Below, piece by piece: positions 56,777 to 64,000 of a stretch of DNA of 64,000 nt; positions within the stretch are counted from its first letter, which is position 1; each line of letters starts with the position of its first letter. Location: assembly GCA_013215465.1 (NCBI GenBank), contig JABSOW010000010.1, positions 84,930 through 148,929 of the forward strand, read 5' to 3'. The notes beneath the pieces are model-generated. The model was not told the DNA's origin and searched no databases. It saw only the letters and a list, made by a program, of their open reading frames with translations. This stretch comes from Colwellia sp. Lineage in GTDB: Bacteria; Pseudomonadota; Gammaproteobacteria; Enterobacterales; Alteromonadaceae. Made by a program: the position numbers and the translations under genes.

Positions 56777-59029
56777 ATGACTGTTCAAGGAAGAAAAGTT
56801 GCTGTACTGATTGGGAATATGAACTTCAAAGATGGGGGTCTACACGATTTATCTTGCCCAGAAAATGATGTCCAACAACTTAAAACAACATTGGAAGATG
56901 CAGATACCTGTAATTTTTCTGATGTTGTCACTTTAATAAATCAAAAATCGAGTGAAATATTAGAAGTAACGCATAAGCTCCTAAATACACTTACTAAAAA
57001 TGACACTTTACTGATCTATTACTCTGGGCATGGAAAAACAAGTGGTAGAACCGGAGAATTATACTTAGCCACTAATAACACTGATCTTGAAATATTAGAA
57101 ACCACCGCAATAGCCATTAGCAACCTTCAAAACATAGCTCAGAACTCTAGAAGCAATAAAATCATACTAATATTAGATTGTTGCTACAGTGGTGCTGCGG
57201 GCAAGTCATTAACAAAAGGTTGTTTAGATGACAATTTTCAGTCTTTAGAGGGCACAGGCACAGTTTTAATAACAGCATCTACTGGTATTCAAGTAGCATT
57301 AGAAGGTGAAAATGGCTTAAGCGTATTAACTGATTATATTATTCAAGGTTTAAGTACTGGCGATGCAGATAAAGATAAAGATGGTTATGTTTCTGTATCG
57401 GACTTATATTCCTATGTGCATGAACAAATAAAGAAAAATTATAATCAAGAACCAACTTTTTGGAATAAAGACACGCGCGGTAAAATTAGAATTGCAAAAA
57501 GTAACGTTCAATTAAGACCTGATAGAGCAAAGCGCATTAGCTTATTTTTGTCAAAACTGTATAACGAGCATCAATTAAACTCGGAAGTTTACTTAGACTG
57601 TATACGCATTCTTGCTATAGATGAAAATACACTACAAGGGAATGAAAAAGAAATAGACATGTTGATCAGCAACCTTTTTGTCGATCAAATAAAAATACCT
57701 GACTTTTTATTTCGATGGAAAGAATTAAGTGAGCCACAACCCAAAGCTAATGAATTTAATAAAACAGAGAATTTCCCCCCCGACATTATTACAGCTGTTC
57801 CCCCTTTATCTGCCGGTAATAGCATAGTTAAACCAGAAAAAAAACGTAACTCTGTTATGGGTAAAATAATTAAGAAGTTATATTGGTTTTTCCCTGTACT
57901 AAACGTTGAATTTTTTCTAACCGATTACATTTGGTTCAACGGAAACATGTTAATTCCTCTTATGTTAGTCTCATTTTATTTTAGCATGTCAAATAAAACT
58001 CCACTTAAACTATTGTATTTTATGCCATTAACGATATTTACCTTAGAATTAAGTTATAATTTTAAAATTGGAGGTGGCTTTTCTATTTATTTATTATCAT
58101 TTTTAGCAATTATCACCTTTCATTACTTTGCCAATATTCAAAGGTTCATTTATTCTAAATATGGTTTAGCTACAGCGTTATTAATTCTCTTACTTTTACC
58201 CATATCACTTTATGCAGAACACCCCTTTACCGATGTTCTTGGACTTAACATTTATGTAAGTATCGCCTCTATATTTTTCGTCATTATTGGCGCTTTATCT
58301 ATGCAAACTAAACCTGCATTTTGGCACCGACTCATATTTTTTCTCTGTTTAAGCTCTTTACCTTTTATATATGCTCTTTACCCTGCATTGGAACACTATA
58401 GTTTTTTTGGTGATTTTGAGATTGGGTTAAACAATTATCAATACGATCTCAATTTAATTGTATGGTCGTTAATATCAATATGGTTTGCTAGGGTATATGT
58501 GCAGATAAATCATTCAAAAGTAGTGGTGAGCACGTTGATTGCTGCCTTAACCTGTATGTACTTACAGGCAACTCAAGGACAAATACTATACCGTGCAGCT
58601 GAACCAATTAATGAATACTTAGAGGTATTAAAAGATGATAGCAACAAGAGCTCTATAGATAAAAATCAATCAACAGTAAATAATGCCATTGAATTGATAA
58701 AGATTACAGGTTATCGCTCATCTGAGAAAGTATTGTCGTCGCAATTCTCAATAGTTTTCACCATGATAGCGTTCGCAATTTGGGGGGCAAGGTTAAATCA
58801 ATTTAATAAAAAAGAAGCGCTTAAATGTTTAGGGTATATTACTTTCTTGTACTTAATTCCAGTGTATGGCACTAGGCTATGGTTAGATAATTCGGAGGGT
58901 TTTTGGGTTTTTTTACTGTACGAAATAGAGTATCTATTTATATTGTCAAATATAATAATTGCATATTTTTTTCATTACATTGCGAAAAAAACACTGCGGT
59001 TTGACAACGAGATGAACGCAGAAAAATGA
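56777..59029 (+). CDS. Caspase-like peptidase fused to multi-pass membrane domain
   Basis: A 750-aa protein. Residues about 5-240 form a caspase/metacaspase (C14) domain: IGNMNF, catalytic His85 in LLIYYSGHGK, catalytic Cys136 in ILILDCCYSG, and the late strand TVLITAST. A DADKDKDGYVSVSDLYSYV segment (about 195-213) resembles a calcium-binding loop common in these peptidases. A Pro-rich linker near 340 leads to about ten membrane helices (about 370-745). It is paired with EACC1 directly upstream. The likely role is a death effector in which proteolysis, membrane damage, or both, follow signal relay by EACC1. The membrane part has no family I recognise. Confidence 0.83.
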   Translation: MTVQGRKVAVLIGNMNFKDGGLHDLSCPENDVQQLKTTLEDADTCNFSDVVTLINQKSSEILEVTHKLLNTLTKNDTLLIYYSGHGKTSGRTGELYLATNNTDLEILETTAIAISNLQNIAQNSRSNKIILILDCCYSGAAGKSLTKGCLDDNFQSLEGTGTVLITASTGIQVALEGENGLSVLTDYIIQGLSTGDADKDKDGYVSVSDLYSYVHEQIKKNYNQEPTFWNKDTRGKIRIAKSNVQLRPDRAKRISLFLSKLYNEHQLNSEVYLDCIRILAIDENTLQGNEKEIDMLISNLFVDQIKIPDFLFRWKELSEPQPKANEFNKTENFPPDIITAVPPLSAGNSIVKPEKKRNSVMGKIIKKLYWFFPVLNVEFFLTDYIWFNGNMLIPLMLVSFYFSMSNKTPLKLLYFMPLTIFTLELSYNFKIGGGFSIYLLSFLAIITFHYFANIQRFIYSKYGLATALLILLLLPISLYAEHPFTDVLGLNIYVSIASIFFVIIGALSMQTKPAFWHRLIFFLCLSSLPFIYALYPALEHYSFFGDFEIGLNNYQYDLNLIVWSLISIWFARVYVQINHSKVVVSTLIAALTCMYLQATQGQILYRAAEPINEYLEVLKDDSNKSSIDKNQSTVNNAIELIKITGYRSSEKVLSSQFSIVFTMIAFAIWGARLNQFNKKEALKCLGYITFLYLIPVYGTRLWLDNSEGFWVFLLYEIEYLFILSNIIIAYFFHYIAKKTLRFDNEMNAEK

Positions 59030-59205
59030 TAAATATTTAATAATCATTCGTTTTTCAATTTACCACCATCAGTATTGACTATAGTAAGCTCAGTATCCCA
59101 ACACGTATCTAGGCATTCATAGAATGGGCACAAGCAAACAGCATAAGGCAGCAAGCCCATTAAAAACTGCCGTATTTGTAAACCTCCAACAGAGCCCTAA
59201 ACAGC

Positions 59206-59322
59206 ATGAAAGATCCTCAAGACAATCGCTCTTGGCTAACCAGTACAGAAACACAAAAGTTGTTGAAAATTTCGGTCTGTGAATTAATGCACCTTAGAGT
59301 CAGTGGTAAGTTAAAACTCTAA
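59206..59322 (+). pseudogene. Short helix-turn-helix fragment
   Basis: MKDPQDNRSWLTSTETQKLL...ELMHLRVSGKLK resembles the first 37 residues of excisionase/MerR-type DNA-binding proteins ('W.T..E.A..L..S..EL..LR..GKLKF'), then a stop. A shifted frame continues KYDDFNKTPALLTERIKS. It is probably a frameshifted remnant. The surrounding 59030-59483 has nothing else. Confidence 0.45.
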
Positions 59323-59483
59323 AATATGATGATTTTAATAAAACCCCTGCTCTACTTACCGAGCGTATAAAATCCGTGCGCATGATTTAGACATGGATTT
59401 TTTCTTTTATAACAATGAGTTCCTGTACCCAACGCTATATTAAAAATCAATATACTTAGCGACAAAAAGCAGTTTTATGTCTG

Positions 59484-62400
59484 TTACAAAACCGCTTTCA
59501 ATCGAGCAAAAGTATTCATTTGCTCATTTGCCAATATATCCACGTAATTGGTATTGTTGGCAACAAGTAAATACTGACCATTAGCTTGTTTTTTAACGAC
59601 TCTTAGTAAGTATTGCTCACCGCCATCTTCATCATGCATCTCTATAGCCATAGTTAAACCAGAAATAGAACCGGCATTACTTGGTGTGATCAATTCAAGT
59701 AATAACAAATCACCATCTTCTATGGCATTTTTACCACCATTCATTGAATTACCCGATGCTGTAGCAATAAAATGCATTTCAGGGTTTAATTTCCCATAAC
59801 TGTGACGACTATCAGAAACAAAGTAGCTTTCAATTTCATCATGCTGACTAGTTTTAAAGTGACCACAAGCTATTTTAAGATTTGAATAAAATGGCAGTTC
59901 TATACCTGACTCTACTTCTACTACTTTTTGTATTAACTCATCATTAGCAGCAGATTCTATAGGCTGTATAAATTCAGATGCTTGGCTATTTTCTGAATGG
60001 CCTAGTAACACTTTGAAGTCATCACTAGTTAACTCAATTTTAAATTTTTTAAAGTATTTAATGCCATCACCAATCATCTGATCAGTTATCTTTGTTAAAT
60101 CTGCTAGGTTTAACTTTTCCCATAACACCGGATCAAACGAAATAATATTGAGATCTTTGCATTGATAAAAGAAACGTTTACGTTCAAATTTTTCGAAAGG
60201 ATTTTCTCGTATACTTTTTTTAAGGTAATTAACATCAGTTAAATTTTTAGTATTATTTAGTGGGTTGTTAGGCTTTTCCGCTTTACCGAACTTATTTGAT
60301 AATCCTTGATAAAAACCTCGGTACCTTTTAACTAAATCATCCAGCGATTGTTCTCCACGATCATTACAATGATTAACCATTGCCAATAAAAAAATAATTT
60401 TATATGAAAATGTATAATCTCTTTTTTCTAAAAACTCATAAAAATCTAACTTACGGGTTTGCTCTGTTCTGCTTTTTATTTTCTTATCTTTTTTAATCGT
60501 TTCAACTTGTTGCTCAGAGAAGTAATTAAGTGTTTTTTTTCCAAAAGGCAATGTTCGGTGAGCGCTAATGTCTCCTTTTTTTAGCCATGACTTTATCGTA
60601 CCCGTTGAGACAAAAAGCTCTCTGGCTAATTGCTCTTCATTTAATAAATCGCCAAACTCTTGTTCAAAGTTAAAAATATTAATAGGCTCTAAACGGCGCT
60701 CTACCTCCCATAAGCCATCTAAAACAACTAACTCTTGATTAGGAACACCTTCAACATTGTTTACTAAATCTGAAAACGGTTGATACAGTCCAAAATTAAA
60801 TAAGCCATGAACAGACCAAGGTTGTAACGCCGAACTGTAGCTATCAACCACATCAATAACATAAAGTGCTTCTTTACCTGGATAATTACGCGTGCCTCTG
60901 CCAAGTTGCTGGGTATATAACACCTTAGACATAGTTGGCCTTGCCATGACAATCACAGAAGTTTGAGGGGAATCCCAGCCTTCATTAAGAAGATCACAGG
61001 CGCATAAAAATTGAATAGCCCCTTGTCTATATTCGTCTAATGCACCTCTATCGGTACCGTGTACCGCCGCAGCTTTAATACCTTGTTTATTTAACAATAC
61101 TGACATTCGTTTGGCGTGCTTTATATCAACACAAAAAATAACACCTTGTTTATTCAGTAGACGTTTATTTGAGCTGTTAGTATTTGTTTTTTCTGTAAAA
61201 TATTTTACTAACAAATCGACAACTAATAGATCTCGAGATGGTACTTGCACTGTTTTTTGTAAATCACTTTTTACAAACTCTTTTCCGTTAAAGCGCACAT
61301 TTGAAAGATCAATATTGGAAAGTAATCTAAACGCTCTTATTTGAGGAACTAGCTTTTGTTTTATCGCATCTTCCAAAGATAAGTTTATGTGGTAACTACC
61401 AAAAATATCTTCTAACTTTTGTTGATCTAAACGTTGGTCAGTTGCAGTTAATCCTAAAAGACTCCGTGGATTATAATACTCCAATACGTTTCTAAGACCG
61501 TGAGCCGCCGCACGGTGAGTTTCATCAACTAAAATATAATCAAAATACTCGGAAGATACATTTCTAAAATGTCTTAAAACATAGGCACTGGTTTGCACAA
61601 TGACATCAAGTTTTAAACCATAAAAATCATCACCTACGCGAATCTCAGGCAATTGAGATTCTACGCGGTTAATTAGCTGCTTTTTTAACTCTGTACTTGG
61701 TACTATAGCCAGTGCTCTTTTAATATTACCTTGAGCAAACTCTTGTCTAAAGTCTTCAATAAAAACCTCAGTTTTTCCTGTCCCCGTAGGTAATACAATT
61801 AGGAACGTTTGTTCACCCTGAGCTCTTTTTTCTTGCAGTGACTTAATCGCCTTTTGTTGATGATCGTAAAGTGAAAAATCTACCTTTCGAATAGAACGGT
61901 ATAACGGGGCTGATTGAAAATATTGGCTATTACCAAAATACTCTTTAATTTGGTCTTCAAATTTAAATTCGTCTTGCATCCCTCTATTTGACCAACGAAA
62001 AACATGATAACCATCATTAACCAGAGAGTTTTGTTTAAATAATTGCGATCGATATTTTTTTTCAGAAACTATTGCCGAAAGAGGATGATGATATTGCTCA
62101 CCATTTAATTCAATTGCGATAGGTTGTGAATTTCGGTGTAAAACATAGTCGATATAGCGTCGATGGCCTTGGCGATCAACATAGGGAGCTTCTGCTTGTA
62201 AGGCGTGAATATGTTTTGCGCCAAATACTTGTTCAAATGAAAGAGCAAAATTAAACTCTGGTGGTGTAGGATCTATATGGCTCTCACTACGATCTGCACC
62301 GTAATTTTTGAGATCAAGTTCCTCAATACTATTTGACAAAAACAATGCTAACTCTGTACTTAAAAGTGTCATGTTGGTTGCTAAAAAACGATATAAACCA

Positions 62401-62600
62401 TTAAACTGGTGCATTATTCTATTTTGATAGCTTGTGTAATCAACGTATTGAAAACTTGAAAGAGATAAATTATAGAGTGTTGAATCAATTAAAATGGCGG
62501 GCTTATTTTTATCACTTAAATAAAGACGACCAACAGGAACTATTTCTGATAATGAGTAATTATAGTCAGCTAATAGGCTATCTATTTTATTTAGAGTCAT
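59484..62600 (-). CDS. Nuclease - SF2 helicase - HTH - S24 peptidase fusion
   Basis: A 1038-aa protein with four recognisable parts. Residues about 110-215 are a DUF559/Vsr-like nuclease (RRYIDYVLHR, IAIELNGEQYHH, then GYHVFRWS). About 245-585 is an SF2 helicase: motif I LPTGTGKTEVF (270-280), DEXH box VDETHRAAA (358-366), motif III LTAT, motif VI QQLGRGTRN. About 654-700 is a helix-turn-helix (EEQLARELFVSTGTIKSWLK). About 900-1038 is an S24/LexA-like peptidase fold (TASGNSMN with Ser952, and LLRVVKK with the Lys). It starts 9 bases after a methyltransferase gene on the same strand. The S24 part suggests self-cleavage or damage-type sensing that controls a restriction-like nuclease-helicase. 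A phage-restriction role is inferred. Confidence 0.8.
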   Translation of the reverse strand: MTLNKIDSLLADYNYSLSEIVPVGRLYLSDKNKPAILIDSTLYNLSLSSFQYVDYTSYQNRIMHQFNGLYRFLATNMTLLSTELALFLSNSIEELDLKNYGADRSESHIDPTPPEFNFALSFEQVFGAKHIHALQAEAPYVDRQGHRRYIDYVLHRNSQPIAIELNGEQYHHPLSAIVSEKKYRSQLFKQNSLVNDGYHVFRWSNRGMQDEFKFEDQIKEYFGNSQYFQSAPLYRSIRKVDFSLYDHQQKAIKSLQEKRAQGEQTFLIVLPTGTGKTEVFIEDFRQEFAQGNIKRALAIVPSTELKKQLINRVESQLPEIRVGDDFYGLKLDVIVQTSAYVLRHFRNVSSEYFDYILVDETHRAAAHGLRNVLEYYNPRSLLGLTATDQRLDQQKLEDIFGSYHINLSLEDAIKQKLVPQIRAFRLLSNIDLSNVRFNGKEFVKSDLQKTVQVPSRDLLVVDLLVKYFTEKTNTNSSNKRLLNKQGVIFCVDIKHAKRMSVLLNKQGIKAAAVHGTDRGALDEYRQGAIQFLCACDLLNEGWDSPQTSVIVMARPTMSKVLYTQQLGRGTRNYPGKEALYVIDVVDSYSSALQPWSVHGLFNFGLYQPFSDLVNNVEGVPNQELVVLDGLWEVERRLEPINIFNFEQEFGDLLNEEQLARELFVSTGTIKSWLKKGDISAHRTLPFGKKTLNYFSEQQVETIKKDKKIKSRTEQTRKLDFYEFLEKRDYTFSYKIIFLLAMVNHCNDRGEQSLDDLVKRYRGFYQGLSNKFGKAEKPNNPLNNTKNLTDVNYLKKSIRENPFEKFERKRFFYQCKDLNIISFDPVLWEKLNLADLTKITDQMIGDGIKYFKKFKIELTSDDFKVLLGHSENSQASEFIQPIESAANDELIQKVVEVESGIELPFYSNLKIACGHFKTSQHDEIESYFVSDSRHSYGKLNPEMHFIATASGNSMNGGKNAIEDGDLLLLELITPSNAGSISGLTMAIEMHDEDGGEQYLLRVVKKQANGQYLLVANNTNYVDILANEQMNTFARLKAVL

Positions 62601-62609
62601 GAATAATCT

Positions 62610-63197
62610 CTACACTTTTATTAAAATAGCATTAAGCCATTTTTCATTGTGCCGATCAGGACGCACATCGTCAGTGATCCAAGTTTTATCAATCACCAAG
62701 CCTGTATTTTTAATAAAAATTGATAGCCGTTCTTCATCTGCATTGGTAAAGTTTCGACCATTACGACTGGTATCATTATTGCCGTATTTAAAAGAACAAT
62801 AAAAGATCCCTCCTCCCTTTAACTGTTTAGCAAGATTAGTAAAAGAAGCAGATATTTTGTTGCTTGGCACATGGAGTAAAGAAGCACATGCCCAAATAGC
62901 ATCAAACAAAGGTTGTAGAGATTGATTTTGAAAATTTTCAAACGTATTTAATGAAACGTTTATTCCTGTGTATTCACTTGCTTTTGCAACAAGTGCTTCA
63001 CTGGCATCGAATGCAGTAACTTGAAAACCTTGTTTGATAAAAAAATAAGTATCCCGACCTGAGCCACAACCAGCATCAAGAATATGAGAGTCACTTATAA
63101 GTAATGGTAAGAACTGCTGATAAATAGCAGACAGATCAGCATTTACAGTATCGTTAAAGAAACAATTAGCATTTTCATTATAAAAATCATTCGACAT
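62610..63197 (-). CDS. Class I SAM-dependent methyltransferase (TehB-like)
   Basis: A 195-aa methyltransferase. Motif I is HILDAGCGSGRDTYFF (about 39-54), motif II VTAFDASEALV, and the motif IV region FDAIWACASLLHVP. The later YGNNDTSRNGRNFTNADEE block is typical of a small group found next to helicase-nuclease genes. No DNA-methylase catalytic motif (NPPY, DPPY, PC) is present, so it more likely modifies a small molecule, RNA or protein than DNA. It is directly upstream of, and co-transcribed with, the nuclease-helicase fusion. Confidence 0.82.
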   Translation of the reverse strand: MSNDFYNENANCFFNDTVNADLSAIYQQFLPLLISDSHILDAGCGSGRDTYFFIKQGFQVTAFDASEALVAKASEYTGINVSLNTFENFQNQSLQPLFDAIWACASLLHVPSNKISASFTNLAKQLKGGGIFYCSFKYGNNDTSRNGRNFTNADEERLSIFIKNTGLVIDKTWITDDVRPDRHNEKWLNAILIKV

Positions 63198-63255
63198 TTA
63201 AAAGCCTATTTATCACTACTTTTAGAAGAGGAGTTAATGTAAGTGTTTTTCATTA

Positions 63256-63378
63256 TTAATCAGTAAGTAAATTAAATAAATGATTATTTAAAGTAGATAC
63301 TAAATGATGTGTTTTTATTGCTGGAAGCTTACGATCTAAAAACTCTTTATTTAACAATGACACTATCAACTCATACAT
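63256..63378 (-). CDS. Possible small protein
   Basis: A 40-aa frame (MYELIVSLLNKEFLDRKLPA...) without a ribosome-binding site, in the gap upstream of the methyltransferase. Could be the end of a decayed gene or chance. Confidence 0.2.
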   Translation of the reverse strand: MYELIVSLLNKEFLDRKLPAIKTHHLVSTLNNHLFNLLTD

Positions 63379-63396
63379 TCTAATACTGAGTTTATT

Positions 63397-63621
63397 TTAT
63401 TTTTTGTAATCACTAAACCTTACCACATTGTCTGGTAACACTACTGCTGATTTAAGCTCAGGCATTTCATTACCCGTTAATGCAGTAATTTGTTGGCAAT
63501 ACTCAAAAAGCCTCGCTAAAGGTACAAACTTTTCTTTGCGCTGTTTAATACGCTTAACTTGACCATTAAGGTATGTGGCTAAATCTTCTGCCAGTGCTAA
63601 TGGCATCGGTAATATGGCCAT
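63397..63621 (-). CDS. Hypothetical protein, possibly the 3' part of a split gene
   Basis: A 74-aa frame (MAILPMPLALAEDLATYLNG..., basic KRIKQRKEKF, ending VVLPDNVVRFSDYKK). A stop lies just upstream in frame, and the first 56 bases overlap the 104-aa frame. Unknown family; the two frames could be one gene broken by a shift, or two overlapping genes. Confidence 0.4.
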   Translation of the reverse strand: MAILPMPLALAEDLATYLNGQVKRIKQRKEKFVPLARLFEYCQQITALTGNEMPELKSAVVLPDNVVRFSDYKK

Positions 63622-63880
63622 TAATGCTTAAGTCGGTATTTTTAGCCCAACGAATATCAAATTGCAGCTCATCTAACTGACTTAACAATAAAACAGCGTC
63701 ACTATTGGCTAACAGTTGCTGGGCTATGATCATCTCGATTAACATCGCTTGCCATTGCATTGATAGCTGTTGATGTAATTCAGCTAACGTAAGTGGCATA
63801 AGTACCGGTAAAAAGCAGGTAAAGCGGCTATGGGCTTCGGTTGTCAATAATATGTAGCTGCCAACTAAAGGTATTGGCAT
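63566..63880 (-). CDS. Hypothetical protein, possibly the 5' part of a split gene
   Basis: A 104-aa frame (MPIPLVGSYILLTTEAHSRF..., helical AELHQQLSMQWQAMLIEMII). A third frame upstream opens with a better initiation context: AGGTGG before an ATG at about 63911 giving MVEIFHTSDANTFSWQLHII, then a stop. The three pieces may be one gene with two shifts. I recognise no family. Confidence 0.35.
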   Translation of the reverse strand: MPIPLVGSYILLTTEAHSRFTCFLPVLMPLTLAELHQQLSMQWQAMLIEMIIAQQLLANSDAVLLLSQLDELQFDIRWAKNTDLSINGHITDAISTGRRFSHIP

Positions 63881-64000
63881 CAGATGTATGGAAAATCTCT
63901 ACCATCAGTGCCACCTAATTACATTTCATATGTAGGTACATAAGCCTGTTTTTTGAACAGCACTCAAATATCCACCAGTGAAATCACCCCAAATTGATAG

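Overview
The window is low-GC DNA from a gammaproteobacterium, most likely a marine Alteromonadales member of the Colwelliaceae type. The evidence is the c-di-GMP and chemotaxis gene content, AT-rich coding sequence, IS3 and IS66 traces, and two copies of a small repeat with TATACCCAT...CAAGATGC ends. Species is not determinable by eye.

Left (1-12.8 kb, minus strand): a tyrosine decarboxylase and a tyrosyl-tRNA synthetase, then an intrinsic terminator, then a tightly packed operon. The operon holds a complete LIV-type amino-acid ABC importer (two permeases, two ATPases, a lipoprotein binding protein), an O-methyltransferase, a 952-aa protein with a methyltransferase-like N terminus, and a protein with two receiver domains that runs off the left edge. 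Tyrosine uptake and tyramine formation is a reasonable guess for the right part; the job of the last two genes is unknown.

Middle (13.4-39.7 kb): a mobile and defence island. It has a GIY-YIG-like protein, a mobilisation module (MobC plus a MOBP-like relaxase, with candidate oriT structures upstream), a relic of a type III restriction enzyme, a permuted papain-like protein and a Rep-like relic. Then come minus-strand defence-type genes: a ParB-like small protein, a KAP NTPase with membrane segments, a NACHT NTPase paired with a DUF4365 nuclease-like protein, and a four-gene operon NYN/OST-HTH - TerB - BrxD - Lhr-type helicase (BrxHI). Three of these genes end in sequences that look like integron attC sites, although no integron integrase is visible. 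An IS3-family element, a MITE-like repeat and an IS66 scrap close the island.

Right (39.7-55.4 kb): mostly ordinary chromosomal genes. These are a DEAD-box RNA helicase, an HBM-type chemoreceptor, a thioesterase, a nitronate monooxygenase with a divergent GlxA-type regulator, a TPR-GGDEF diguanylate cyclase, a class C beta-lactamase-fold lipoprotein, an EAL-CBS-GGDEF protein, a PhoR-like kinase and a gamma-carbonic anhydrase. Decayed gene scraps (EAL, serine recombinase, periplasmic binding protein, thrombospondin type 3 repeats) lie between them.

Far right (56.4-63.9 kb): a second set of conflict genes. An EACC1 adaptor is paired with a caspase fused to a multi-pass membrane domain. A methyltransferase is in operon with a 1038-aa protein combining a DUF559/Vsr-like nuclease, an SF2 helicase, a helix-turn-helix and an S24 (LexA-like) peptidase domain. 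The best candidates for a little-described system are this fusion, the EACC1-caspase pair, the NACHT-DUF4365 pair, and the importer operon ending in the twin-receiver protein.
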